Shown here piece after piece: positions 12,249 to 23,935 of a stretch of DNA of 64,000 nt. The stretch covers positions 29,698,001 to 29,762,000 of the forward strand of contig OU612065.1 of the NCBI GenBank assembly GCA_914767715.1, read 5' to 3'. The translations under genes were made by a program, and so were the position numbers. Numbering within the stretch: the stretch's first letter is position 1; every line of letters starts with the position of its first letter. Below the pieces are notes generated by a model. It did not search any database. It worked only from the letters and a program-made list of their open reading frames with translations, and was not told the DNA's origin. The stretch comes from Membranipora membranacea (lineage: Eukaryota; Bryozoa; Gymnolaemata; Cheilostomatida; Membraniporidae).

Positions 12249-12996
12249 TTGCAATGTTTTGTAATTCTTCTCTCTGCATAGTTTTCTCACTAAACTTCTC
12301 CTTTTGCTTAGACTATGGAGTACACATCAAGTTAGATCAAAGCTAAATCAATGAGTTTATCACTAAAATCACCTTATTTTCAGAGGATTGCACGAACTGT
12401 TGTTTTGAACTTTTCTTTGCACACATGCAGTATTACCCTTGACCCTCAAATGATCATAAGTGATTGGTTCATATATTTTAACCAATCATGACATACGATT
12501 TGGAGGATTGGCCAATCATGAGGTTCTTCTGATCAGGGGTATATCCACCCTCCCTGTTCTGATTCTTCCGATTCTTCCGATAGGTTGATCGCCGTCGGAG
12601 TAGTTGTCTCCTTTCAAGGGCGATATGCTGTGTAGTGATAACAGAGTGAGACTTGATTATCTGGATGTAAATAACAGTATATCAGTCTTCGGAGATGTAA
12701 CAGTTAGGTATTTTGTATAGCTTCACAGCCACGACTCGCAAGGGATCAATTCAAGGAGGGTTTTGGCGTCACATTCACAATCGCAGGGTTTTCAGCAGTG
12801 GGTTGTTAACATATAAGGGGGAGGATAAGGAGAAATTGACAGACAACTTTTGTTAGTAATCTGGGACAACACTGTAGGGGTTTCCAGTGGATGAATTGTC
12901 ATTGGAACTTTTAATGAGGTTTGGATTCATCTGCCTCCATGGCATGAGGGGTCAATTCCCACATTCACGACAATCTTCATTCTTCTGTTTAATAAA

Positions 12997-13028
12997 CCAG
13001 GGAGGTTGGGATTTAATACCCTCCCTGG
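12997..13028. repeat. Short interspersed palindrome, CCAGGGAGG family
   Basis: CCAGGGAGG and CCTCCCTGG flank a 14 nt spacer (TTGGGATTTAATAC). Related hairpins with the same arms recur at about 27127, 28824, 32124 and 49022; see findings. Confidence 0.65.
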
Positions 13029-13701
13029 CCCTGCATAAACTATAATTCAATATTCTGGATACCATTTGGCAGGGGCCAAACAGGTCCTGCTGTTTCAGAT
13101 GACACGCCTTTTCTAGAATGCAGTTTTAACTCGATATTTGTATAATTTTTTAATCAAATCTTCGTCTTCAAATGGATTCTAACATTAGAATTGCACAAAA
13201 ATTAGCAAAGAAATAGCCCACAGCTTTATGAATGGCAGATTCACTGTGAAAAAAATCATTGGGTATAGCTACAACTTGGGGAGATATTTAGAGTTACCAT
13301 CGATAATTCTATTTTAATGATAGTCAGTTTCTGCTGATTTGATGGAGGCCTATTTTGTAAACCACAGTCATTAATTACTTATGTATATCAATATTACTAT
13401 TGTATTATTTGGATATTCCTGCTCTGTTATTTTATTTAGCCAGTCATTGAAAGCGTGACGCTGACAGCTTTTATTGTATCATGGCAAAGATTATAAATAG
13501 TCATTGATCATGGTAATGACTATAATAATAGAGATTTTGTATTGTAGTATTGAGTTGTACTGTATTGAGTGCATAAAGTAGTATATAGATTGTTTACGGC
13601 CCGCACGTGTAGGCTCTCAGGTTGTCCGCCTGGTCAATAGGATCAAGAAGTTTTGGGCAAGTTCTATGCACAGTAGCCTCATATAGCACACATCACCCAT
13701 C

Positions 13702-16700
13702 ATGACTATTATTATCAACAGGAAAGCAGCCGTAGCAATCATTCTCTGCATAGTGATAGTGGGACTCCTTGTGTTGACAAAATCATGGATATTTCCTGCA
13801 ACAGAACTGATCTCAACTAGAAGACCGCCGCCTGACGTAAGTTAGCTTAGCTTATGGCACCTCTAGGCAAACTGGAAAAGAAAAGAAACAGTTCATTGCA
13901 ATAAAAAATACACAACAGTAGACTTAGTTTTATAGCAATTTCCAAAAAACAATTCGCAATATTTAATCAAGTGAATTTGGCAATTATTGCTAAGTATTTT
14001 AGCATATTCTTTGAATCTTCAAACAAGGTATATAGTAAAAATCAAGTTTGCATGGCAGATTTGAGTTTTGCGAAATTGTCATACCGCATGGTATATATAT
14101 AACAAATACGTTTTTGTCATTATAGCTCATAACACAATCCAGTCCTGCAGAAGAGTCCAGTTTAGCGAACCAGATACAGCCTTCTGCCCCACCGACACAC
14201 CGACTGCAAGTTTTGTATAGAGATTTCTCCAAATGCGAGAAGCCTCAGTACCTGTCTCAATATAAGTCCCATTGTTGGGGGGAGTGCAAAGATGATCATA
14301 GCTGCAGTCAACCTGCTACATATGATGACATTACCGCCGGCAGGTAAGAACCATAGCGTGGATGTTAAGTTTATCTCGATGCAAAGGATCTGTTGTGCTC
14401 CTCTATCAACCATTTGAGATGTATAACAGTGGAGTGCAACCACTGCTCTTATAAAACAGCCTTTGGGTTCACATAACGGCGGCCTGGGATTTGAACCCGG
14501 GGACCGCACAGAATCTACTGTTCCATGCGCGCTATCCATTCATCTACATTATACATACAGTGCGAACCAAAACGGTACCTGCCTTCGAATGATGCAATGA
14601 GTAAAAATACGATTCGCAAATTAACCTGAATGCTAATCACATGATTGGGCCTAAAACTGACATCACGTCGACATATGGAAACATAGTGAATAATGAGTAA
14701 AGTGATGTTTTACAAAGTAAGTTTTGAAATTTTCAAAACATTGTGGTGAGTAACATTGTCACTTCTTCATTTATAGAGCACACCTTGCGTGTTTTGAGAA
14801 TTTCTTCATCATCGGAGTTAGAAAAAGTGGTAGCACAGATATATCCCGATACTTCTTAAAGTTGAATAATATTTGTATAAACAAGAAATGTGACTACCTA
14901 GGAGGACTAGGAGCAGAGGTTAGTCATTGATATTTGTAAGATCACAAGATTCAAGTAATTTACTAAAACCTCCAATTTTTTTATGTCACCATACATTTTG
15001 TTATACTACCAGGCAGTCATCTTGAATATTCACTTTTGCGCTGTCCTCTAATTAATTTTTGTAATGATGGGGTAGGCTGAGAGTAACTACTAATTGTCCT
15101 AAACGCCTTTATAATTAATTTCCTGAAGCAGTGGTGATCCTCGATAAGAGAAACCCAACATTTACCTGTTTGTACATTGTAGGACTATTATCCTGACAGA
15201 TACTGTCCAATGAAATTCTTTGCTCATCGTTTTCCAGTACAAACCAAAGTGAGAGAAACTGACAGAATATATCATTACAGCCCAGGTAATCCTCACCCAC
15301 TAACTGACCCCTACCAATCAGAGGTCAGAAAGGACCTTGCTAAGTATCCAGTGTACAGCAGCAAGATGTTGTAAAAAAAATCTATGGTGTCAGCAGACAG
15401 GCAGCTATAATGACAGTTTGTTCTGATCAATGCGTTCAGCATTTAAGAAGAAAGTGTGTCCCTGAAATTAGACTTAGGCCTATTAATATCGCCACTTTAT
15501 GACAACATGAGTTCAGAGGCTGGAAATGAGGCAAAGTTATGGCGCATAAAAGTTTATTTTATTTTACTGCAGGTACACTTGTATCCAGTGGGCTTTATTT
15601 TCAGAACAGCACTCATCTTATTGTATCCCCAGCCACTCAGTTTCTTGGCTTCATGGCTACCAGTGACACCAAGTTCCACATCCAGATTCGTCATCCAACA
15701 GACAGGTATAGTTATTGTGCGCATACATCATGAGTACGCCTAACAATCCATCCATCCTAACCATCCAAGAAAAATCTTTCACTGTGCTAATATATGATAT
15801 ATATACTTTATTATAATCACCGACCAATGTAACCAATGTAATGTAGAAACATATCGCAGACATATGACATTTAAATGCACGCTCTTCAATATATTGTTTG
15901 AGGAATCAGTGGCTATGTCTAATGTATATTTCAACAAGTTACTAAATACTTGAAGATAATATATAATAAATTATTGTCTTCCATAGATCTTTCTTGGCAA
16001 TGTACTGGCAAATATTTAGTTCCTTTGCTATTTGTACTGGCATGTATTTATAATCTTTGGTACTGGTAAACATTCACAGCATTATTAGAAATTTATTAGT
16101 TTTATATAACCTATTCATTAAAATTGCCATTGTTTTGCCTAATAATGCCAGGCTTTGAATTTTATTATTTACTATTTAGGGATTATCTACTTTCACAGCC
16201 TATGACTCCAATGGTTGATTCAAATTGTTTAGCTCCTAAAATATTTAAAATTTGAAAGCCAAAACTTCAGAACAAATATTGACTAGACAGTTTTAGTTTA
16301 TTAGTTTAATTAAAAAACTCCTTTGTTGATGTATCTCACTGAAGTCAAACTCCACATTTTGACCAGCAGTGGTCAGAGCTTCAAAACTCTTGATTTGCTT
16401 TCCCCCACCCCCATTCTATCAGCCCCATGCAGAGCTCAGTATTTAAAATATGATATTCGCCAGCTTCTAGCAAAACTGAGAACGGTGGCATATACTCAAG
16501 CTATGATCCAAAGACTGAACTATGTTGGCCATTTAAGTTGACCAAAATGTATCGATAAAAAAAGGATAATTCTCACCTATCCTCACCTATCTCCGCTCTG
16601 TCCTGTTCCGGTAGCAGATGCCTGCCGGAGGCCTAGCTCTATCACACTTCTCCATCTAATCATGTCCTGAGCATCCTCTTCACTGAGGGAACAGGATTGG

Positions 16701-19195
16701 ATGTCCTTCCTGATTGTGTCCTTCCATTTATGCTTTGGGCGTCCCCGATTTCACCTTCCTTCGACTCTCATCTCATGTTCTCTTCTGATGTCATCATCTT
16801 CCTCTCTTCTGCACGCATGTCCAAACCACTGCAAAAAGGATAATTAATGTAATTTATTTCAGAGCGATATCATATCTCTTCCACTGGCACAGAGAGAGTT
16901 GGATATTTCCAGACATTTCTCACAAGCAGTTCAGCAAACTGTTAACAGATTACCTGCTGCTGGGTTTATTAAGGCAGCTAGAGGAGTGTATTAGAGATCA
17001 CGGAGAATTAGGATGTATATACCAGTCTACTGGTTTAGACGGAGATCTCAGGGTATGTTCGAAAAATCTGTTTGTTCTTACACTCTGTTGGCTGCTAATC
17101 TCCGTGAACTGGGGGGGGGGGGTCTTTCAACTAGAAAGAGCGATGCTTTACTAAAGCAAGTTATCACATCGCTCAAAAGTATCACTCACTTGGTCTTTCA
17201 ATTAGACCAAATCACTCCCGAATTGCTCACTCAGAATGTTTACAGTTCCATCAATGACTGAGCAAAAGCCTAGCGGGTATCGTTGACTCACTGAGTGAGC
17301 GATCAGATTGCGATTTTGGGTGTCTCTAATTGAAAAACCCCCCTGGCTAATGACAGAAGCGTAGGTTCACAACGTGGTTAACAACACGAACATGCTGGTC
17401 TTTGAAAAGACGCATCGTTAGCATGCCAAACGGCGTGGGGAGGCAATTCCACGCATTGTTCATGCCAAACCACGCAGTTTGGCATGCTAACGATGCGTCT
17501 TTTCAAAGACCAGCATGTTCGTGTTGTTAACCTCGTTGTGAACCTATGCTTCTGTCATTGGCCAGTTGGTACAATAGAGCGTATTTAACTGGTCATTACT
17601 CCTTACTCATTGGTCATGGCTCATTGGTCACTCACTTAGCAATGTTGTCACAAAGGGGTGTGTTTAGCCTATGAAGCCACGCCCACAACGCGTGGGAAGA
17701 CAATTCCACGCATTTCGTGGGCTCATGTAGCAATTGTACACCTACATCACCCGAGTGTAACACACCATTGTTTGACATTTGGCTCATAGGAATATACATT
17801 TGGGTGACTGGTTATGGGCACATGGTGTAATTTAAGGTTTGAAAATGAGCAATCCACCAATCAGCACTGATGCTCATTACAAATAATTAATTCCTTAACT
17901 CAACAGACAGGCTGATATGTTTGCCCTCCCTACTATCCATTGTCCAAGAAGGATTTTTTCAAAATGGAACATTATTGTCTATTAAAGTGAAAGAATCAGG
18001 TTTGTGGTATCATTCTGTCCTAGACTTCTCAATCTAATTTTAAACTCTGCTTTAGGTCTATAAAAAGCTGGTGGTCTAGTTTTAACTGGTTTTCACCGAG
18101 ATGAGAATGTACTAAAGAGGTAAAAATAGTACATTATTGGTATGTGCTTATGTCAGCTCCTAGATCTCTAGATTGATACCAAAAAACCAAACGATCATTT
18201 CAATATACTCTACAATAGCGTTCTATTTTGAAAAACCCGTTTTAGATAACCGATGTGCCCTAAGAAATTAAAGATATTATTGTATTGAAGATCATGTTGA
18301 GCTCTGACTTTTTCAAGATTTAATCTTAGTTCTGTTATTTTGTAACACTTCATAATTTATTCACAGAATTTATTAAAGCATAGTCTCTACGTGATCTATA
18401 TTGAGGAGGCTTTCAAGTTCATACCACGAGAGCAGATTGTGATCACACAAATGGAGGAATACGGTGAAGATGAGGTGAGTTGAAGCTTAGTTTGATCACC
18501 GAATGCCTCGTTTTTGAGGGTGTGTGATACAATACAATGACTCAAAATAATAGGTATAGCGCTGAGTTATTTCCCCATGTCAAGAGAGGAAATAATTCTC
18601 AACCGCTCAAAATTATTCCGCCTGTGTTATTACACTATGGAGTTTTCCCAAACTCCATGATTACATAAAGGACTTCAAAGTCCTTGATAATTCCATGATG
18701 ACACTGTGAAGTTTCCAGTTTGGCAAAGGGAACAGATTAATTTGGGAATCAATACGATGATATGGTAGATTGAGTAGCGATGATAGCAGTGAAAAGACAA
18801 ATGACTTTGGCACAACAGATTGACAAGCAAATTTATCATCAAGCCTAGCCGATGAGTTGGCTCTGATTGGCTGGTAATCAGATCAGAGCCAACTCATTGG
18901 CTGCACAGTGCACTCACACACCCATACACATTATTGTTAATGAATATTTTAATATTATTTCAAATTGCAGACTAAAACAATAAAGAAGGTGATGGATGTA
19001 TTCGGAGTTGAATACCAGGACTCCAAATACTTTAATGGCCAATCTAAGAAAATATCAAATAAAGGGAACAAGAACCCAGTCAGTGAAGACGTGATACAAG
19101 CTCTCGATGACTTCTTCATGCCTTACAATCAAAGACTGGCAAAACTTCTGAACGATGATAAATTTTTATACACAAGAAAAACTGCACAAGAATGA
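13702..19195 (+). CDS. CHST15: CHST15-like (GalNAc4S-6ST type) Golgi sulfotransferase, 8 exons
   Basis: Predicted to transfer sulfate from PAPS to a glycan; the vertebrate relative makes 4,6-disulfated GalNAc in chondroitin sulfate. Exons: 13702-13836, 14126-14343, 14777-14918, 15183-15285, 15573-15705, 16863-17052, 18367-18474, 18971-19195. All phases match, giving 417 aa. A short basic N-terminus and a hydrophobic segment at about residues 8-27 make it a type II Golgi protein. The 5'-phosphosulfate loop is IIGVRKSGSTDI (K134). The 3'-phosphate-binding motif is IRHPTDRAISY (R239, S247), matching the sulfotransferase R-x-P-x-x-R-x-x-S pattern. Downstream SLYVIYIEEAF-PREQ and DFFMPYNQRLAKLL resemble the C-terminal part of CHST15. 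It is shorter than human CHST15 (about 560 aa), mainly N-terminal. Exact substrate is inference; another member of this branch is possible. AATAAA occurs at 19684. Confidence 0.85.
14350..14555 (-). mobile_element. tRNA-derived SINE-like element in sulfotransferase intron 2
   Basis: On the minus strand a box A-like TGGATAGCGCGC (14538-14527) and a perfect box B, GGTTCAAATCC (14497-14487), lie about 30 nt apart within tRNA-like sequence ending GGCCGCCG. The anticodon arm is abnormal and there is no matching 5' acceptor strand. This is therefore a tRNA-derived SINE head or tRNA pseudogene rather than a working tRNA. Its outer boundaries are approximate. Confidence 0.6.
16559..16845 (-). mobile_element. 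5'-truncated LINE 3' end with target-site duplication
   Basis: The body (16572-16832), read on the minus strand, encodes the C-terminal tail of an RTE/Nimb-type reverse transcriptase polyprotein: QWFGHACRREEDDDIRREHE, one TGA, then RGRPKHKWKDTIRKDIQ and SLSEEDAQDMIRWRSVIE. It is flanked by identical 13 bp direct repeats AAAAAGGATAATT (16559-16571 and 16833-16845), which mark the insertion. It sits in intron 5 of the sulfotransferase gene, is heavily 5'-truncated, and is non-functional. Confidence 0.85.
17109..17345. mobile_element. MITE, CTTTCAATTAGA family, copy 1
   Basis: The ends are inverted copies: GGGGGTCTTTCAACTAGAAA on the left and CTCTAATTGAAAAACCCCCC on the right. The interior holds several further inverted pieces (GGTCTTTCAATTAGACC, GATCGCTCACTGAGTGAGC-like). 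Related copies lie at 62024-62229 (best preserved) and 23286-23420 (partial). It is in intron 6 of the sulfotransferase gene and has no coding capacity. Confidence 0.75.
17346..17563. mobile_element. Foldback element (about 218 bp palindrome)
   Basis: The left arm begins GCTAATGACAGAAGCGTAGG and continues through GCATCGTTAGCATGCCAAAC. The right arm is its reverse complement (GTTTGGCATGCTAACGATGC to CTTCTGTCATTGGCC). Arms of about 85 nt match nearly perfectly around a short centre containing CCACGC motifs. It directly abuts the MITE to its left. Near-identity of the arms suggests a young or self-correcting element. Confidence 0.8.
18849..18900. repeat. Short inverted repeat
   Basis: GATGAGTTGGCTCTGAT pairs with ATCAGAGCCAACTCATT across about 14 nt, in the last intron of the sulfotransferase gene. 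This is probably a remnant of a palindromic element. Confidence 0.6.
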
Positions 19196-20687
19196 TAATG
19201 AGGAAATATTGTAAATATGAATCTCTTTATATGATCATATTTTAAATCTGAAGTCTTTCATCTGCTGTATATACACAAGCACTACAAAAATGGGTGTGTA
19301 TATGTGATGTGCTTGTATAGCGTCAAGCCAGGGACGTTGAGTCAGCCCTGAGGATTTAATATGTGATGAATACTTTTTTTTATCTTACGCTAGTCTCCGC
19401 TGGCTGCAAGTAAGAGCGAGTGGCTTTGAATTATCAAACACTCATGCTACATAACATTACATATATTATTAAAATGAATGATTGTTAATTTAATGCCACT
19501 AACTTGCACTTGCAGCCCTAAGAGCACATAGACTAGCCTAATGCGTGCTATCATTTTTTTGTTAGCTGGTCTTCTTTTATACTGGTTCATCTCTGAAACC
19601 CGCAGGTAAAATGTCACTTTGGAATATTTAGTTTACTGTACTGGACAAGACCAATATCCCAGTGGCTCCCTGTTTTCGTAACCAATAAATAAAAAGAGGA
19701 CACTTTTATGAGACAGTATACATACAGTTTTCAAACTGTCAAAGTTGTATTTGGCTGTAGCCTAACTGGTTGATGGTCAATCCTTTTTTTTGCTTACGAT
19801 ATTATATATATCGGATACATAATCACACTTTTCCTTGTGGAATCAATCATCGTGAATTAAGTCAAAGTTCTCACGCCATCTATTGACCTGTTAGAGTTTT
19901 GGCCCAGATTCTAAGATTCCAGTAGGAAAACCACCAGAAACTCAAACGAAACAACAAAATATTTCCTCTCAATCAAACGCTTGCTATGGTGGGTTTGTCA
20001 TTTGTGAGTGATAAAATCTATCTATAGTTCTGAAAACTAGACTTCAGAACAGAGGCGGGTGAAACGCAGAGTTCAAGGCATCCAAATAAACTCATAACAT
20101 ATCTCCTCACCTTAGGTCAAGAAAACAAGACATGGAAACAGAGGAAGTTGAAATGAACCAAATAGCTATTTATTCACTCTCCAGGGCTCTGTATAATTTG
20201 TACTACTTATAATTTACAACTCCTGGAATATTTTCTCTTCAGCAAAATGTTGATGCATTATAACGTTTATATAGTTTCAAAAATTGCTTAAGGACGAAAT
20301 TACTTTCCAGAGGTTTTAGTTTATGCTTGGTGCATTGTATAATGTATAAGGGTTTTCATCAGGGTCCTATCATTCATAGCTCAAACACTCAGTAGCCTCT
20401 CTTTTCAGTCAGCAAAAGCGTAGAATTTTTTTTGCAGCCAATAAATTACATAAAAATTTATTATAAATAAAATCTAAAGATCTGCTACCAGGTCTATTTT
20501 CTCTCCTTTTTGAATCTCTACCCACTTCTGATAGTTTTCTTTTCGAGGTATCAAAGAGTCATTTTATTAAGAAAGCTGATGATCATGAACATAAATTAAA
20601 ATAAAGTTTCTTTTGTGTAACAACACTCTTGTTAGACAAAAGAAATGTCGTACTCTGAAATCATTGTTCCCTTTTTCATGCCCCATC

Positions 20688-20951
20688 CTAACTTTTTTCG
20701 TAATTAGTCATTTTAGTTCTCAGCTTTTTATTTTTTATGTAAGCATTCGATTTTATCAGTAATAATGCTGAATGCAATATAAAATCAATCAATAATACCA
20801 TAAAAAAGCCAAGCCAGCTATAGAGCAAGCTGCGATATTCACCTCCCATCACATCTGGAATGTTTACTGATGATGAAAACACTTTCGCTAATTCATTAAA
20901 CCTACCTGTAAACCTGCTCAAGGTGGTGATTAATAAATAATCTATAAACAT
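20688..20951 (-). CDS. Possible terminal exon of a small membrane protein
   Basis: An 87-codon minus-strand frame ends in TAG at 20690-20688. The peptide has one strong hydrophobic segment (YSWLGFFMVLLIDFILHSAL, about residues 44-63) followed by a very basic tail rich in Lys and Asn, the layout of a single-pass protein with a cytosolic tail. An acceptor-like AG lies inside the frame (TTGAGCAG|GT). No neighbouring exon was found and AT-rich DNA readily gives such frames, so this is weak. Confidence 0.2.
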   Translation of the reverse strand: MFIDYLLITTLSRFTGRFNELAKVFSSSVNIPDVMGGEYRSLLYSWLGFFMVLLIDFILHSALLLIKSNAYIKNKKLRTKMTNYEKS

Positions 20952-22312
20952 ATATTATAAATATATATATAAATTAGAATTCATATCAGATTTTTATAAC
21001 TTTATTGGCATACCATTTTTTGAGAAAATATTTTCTCAAAAGTGCCATTGAGAAAAATCTAAGCATATACTCCCAAAGAAAATGTCCTAAATAAGCTCCC
21101 AGGTGTGTAGTTTAATTACAAATTTGGAATTGCCTCAAACCTGAGTGACATTCTGATTTTTTTGTTAAATATATTTTCTAAAAAGTGTACAGAATACAAG
21201 AGTTTTCATAAGTTCTTAGTTGACCTCTGACCAAAACAAAGAAGGAAATGATAATAATAATGAAAAGTATAAAAGTGGTGGTTATTCATCATAACAGTTG
21301 GTAAAAATCTGGCAATTGTAATATGAACCATAAAACAATTTATCATGAGAATAATAGTTGCAGTTAGAAAATAGAATATAAATGTTTTTTTTAATTTTTT
21401 TTTTCTTCATATTTTGTATGCATATTCCATCAGATAGGTCAGTGCTAATGCTATGGTGCAACCCAATTGGGCTCAAAATGTATGACTTTTATGCTCCCCT
21501 ACTAGTTCACTGATATCAAATTAAATTAATTAAAATTTGCTTTCCTGATACTGTGCACATTTATATTCGAGCACATTTATATTCAAAAATTTGATTTTGT
21601 ACAGCAAATTCCACAAACCCAATTTTTGCAATGGTAATATGTGTCTAATTTTTTTTTATATAATTTGCTTATTTTGGTATTCATGAGTTTCATGAGTTCC
21701 ATCATATTTAGCCGATCGGCAAAATTATTTCCTGATTATAATGAGGATTTGATTCGGGAGCATTCATAAGCAGAGGAATGTTTTGTTTTTAACGTCTTTG
21801 TTTCAAATGCAACGACATCAGAGTCATAGCTTGAATGACTCTCTCAGAATACAGTTTCCTGGAATTTCCAGCTCGGTATTGCGGCGTTGTATGAATCATT
21901 CCTGATCATTTCTCCCGGATGCATGATGAACAATAAAGCCGGCAGCAATGAGTCATCATTCATTAAAATGTTCCATATAGCCTTCAACAGGATGATATAA
22001 CAATGTTTATCACTGATACCGCTGAGCCCCTTATTGTTGTTGAGTAATAATATCGTATTCTTCCACCGTGTGACTGGGCAGCATCTATCACACCTATAAC
22101 ACCTCTAAAGTGTCAGCGATACTTTGAACCAAATAATAGGAAAAAGCTCAAGGGCAGCATTATCAACTTACATACGTCATAGCTAACAGCCTATGACTAT
22201 AATAGTGATATTCTTACTCATAATTCATCGATGGGTAGACGGTAAGTAAAAGTCCAGGTGCTACTGGTAAAGTACTATGGCTGATTGAAGGAGATTGGCA
22301 TCATCTGAGCTA

Positions 22313-22490
22313 AAGGTGTGTAGGTTCTCGCCATTATGCATGATGATTAGATCTTAGTGACTAATTTATAAATAATCATTCAAAGGGTGATCTTAGGGTA
22401 ACTCATCTCAGTGACATCATCTTACCTCATGGTGTGTAAGTTCCCGATTACGCGTGGTGACTACATCTTAGTGACTAATTATAAATATGC
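22313..22490. repeat. Diverged two-copy tandem repeat, about 117 bp period
   Basis: GGTGTGTAGGTTCTCGCC...GATCTTAGTGACTAATTTATAAATA (from 22315) is echoed by GGTGTGTAAGTTCCCGATT...CATCTTAGTGACTAATTATAAATA (from about 22432). Both units share TTAGTGACTAATT. Confidence 0.6.
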
Positions 22491-23285
22491 GAAGGATGAT
22501 CTACTAACCCGTATTACTCATAGCTTGGATGGCTGATGCAGATATCCAGCTCAATGCTCTGCCTGCAAAAAGTTGCATGTTAGGTCGGTCAAATCACAGG
22601 GGATTTTGTCTCCCCAAGCCAGAGGGGGGGGTGTCTGGCGGGAGACAGGGTTGGGGGGGAAGGCCAAACTAAGTATTGTATTATCAATATAGGATCATCA
22701 GAATTGTTACATTATCACAGGAAAATTTTTTCTTCAGTATCAAAAGTATCATTCTGACCTACATAGTACAAATTCTTTCCTCTCAACAATCTCGGTGAAA
22801 TTTTTTAAAATATGTATTTGCAACTAAAGGTGAGAGCTGCAGATAGATCCAAAGTCAAAGTAAAATTGATGGAAAAATACAAAAAATAAAAAAACAAGAC
22901 GGAAATTAGGTACGTAGCGTAAGGAATTTACTTTACCAAATCTAGGGGTATCTATATCTTCACGATCTAGTAACAATTACTAGTAATTTAATGTAAAATG
23001 TACTGGAGACATTATTGTAAAAAAAAATTGGTTAATTTTCTGAGTTGTCTTCTCTCAGATGAGATGCTCTGTATTGTAACTACATTTACTTGCATTTGTG
23101 GTGATTCCATTCTCAATGGTTGCATGAACGTAAAACGGTTTAAAAAATTCATAATCATTTTTTAATACTGTCCATGCGCAATAAAGAATAATGTCCTTAA
23201 TCCTAAAAATCTCAGGTTTAATTCAAATAGTGGCATTTTAACAATCCCTCTAGCATAAGGGGTGAAGCGCTCCAGGGGCTCTCAT

Positions 23286-23420
23286 CGAACAAACTATATA
23301 CATTCAGAGTGAGCGATTTGGAAACAAAGTAGTCTAATTGAAAGGCCGAATGAGCAAGGATTTTGAGCAGGGTGATAGATGATTTTGCTCAAAATACCTC
23401 GCACTCTAATTGAGATTTTT
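23286..23420. mobile_element. MITE, CTTTCAATTAGA family, partial copy
   Basis: The block ACTATATACATTCAGAGTGA, then CGATTT and GTCTAATTGAAAG, is nearly identical to 62133-62184. The flanks have decayed and the terminal GGGGG/CCCCC ends are missing. Confidence 0.7.
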
Positions 23421-23559
23421 TATCATTATCAAGTCAATAAACTAATAATTATTAAGTGCATGTACAACGTATACATGCACATAGCCATATCGAATGTTTT
23501 AACACATAGCCATCAGCATCAGCGTTTTGTGAGTAGGCGTCAAACAATAACTATTACTG

Positions 23560-23935
23560 TTTCTAGAATTTCCATACATGTGCTCAGCCAAGAAGTCAAT
23601 TTCGTGATGTTAGTCTTCATCTTAGGGTTTCCAGATGGTCACTGAAAGCCAGTAGTATCTGAAAATAATAAACTAATACTATTTCTAGACTTTCCATGCA
23701 TGTGTCCCGCCAAGGAGGCAATTTAGTAATGCGAGTCTATAATTTAAGGTTTTCAGACAATCGCCGGCAATCCAGCAATAGCCTACCTTAAAAGAGCTAA
23801 TATTTCTAGAGTTTCCATCATGTCCAATACCAACAAGTCATATTCAGTGGTTTAGTGAGTATGCGTCTTGGACTCTTGGTAATGTCTTTGAATGAACTAT
23901 TACTGTTTATAGAGTTTCCATACATGTGCCAGACC
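23560..23935. repeat. Degenerate tandem repeat, four units of about 105-125 bp
   Basis: Unit starts resembling TTTCTAGAATTTCCATACATGTG occur near 23561, 23683, 23806 and 23909. Between them recur CCAA-AAG-CAATTT-GT, GCGTCT/GAGTCT and TTAGGGTTTCCAGA/TTAAGGTTTTCAGA blocks. Copies have diverged strongly and no frame runs through them. Confidence 0.65.

Larger units (their letters stand above)
11625..13701. promoter_or_regulatory. Divergent intergenic region between PNLDC1 and the sulfotransferase gene
   Basis: About 2.1 kb separates the two opposed start codons, so promoters of both genes should lie here. I see no clean TATA box or coding exon. The region contains a foldback repeat (12001-12248) and a short palindrome (12997-13028), described separately. 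Confidence 0.45.

Noticed and set aside
12088-12279. Minus-strand frame over the foldback repeat
   Set aside because: The peptide is generated by the inverted repeat; both strands give mirror frames.
14487-14560. Functional tRNA gene on the minus strand
   Set aside because: Box B is perfect but the anticodon arm and the 5' acceptor strand do not form a cloverleaf; SINE or tRNA pseudogene fits better.
23560-23935. CRISPR-like array
   Set aside because: Units are over 100 bp, strongly diverged and without constant short repeats; the genome is eukaryotic.
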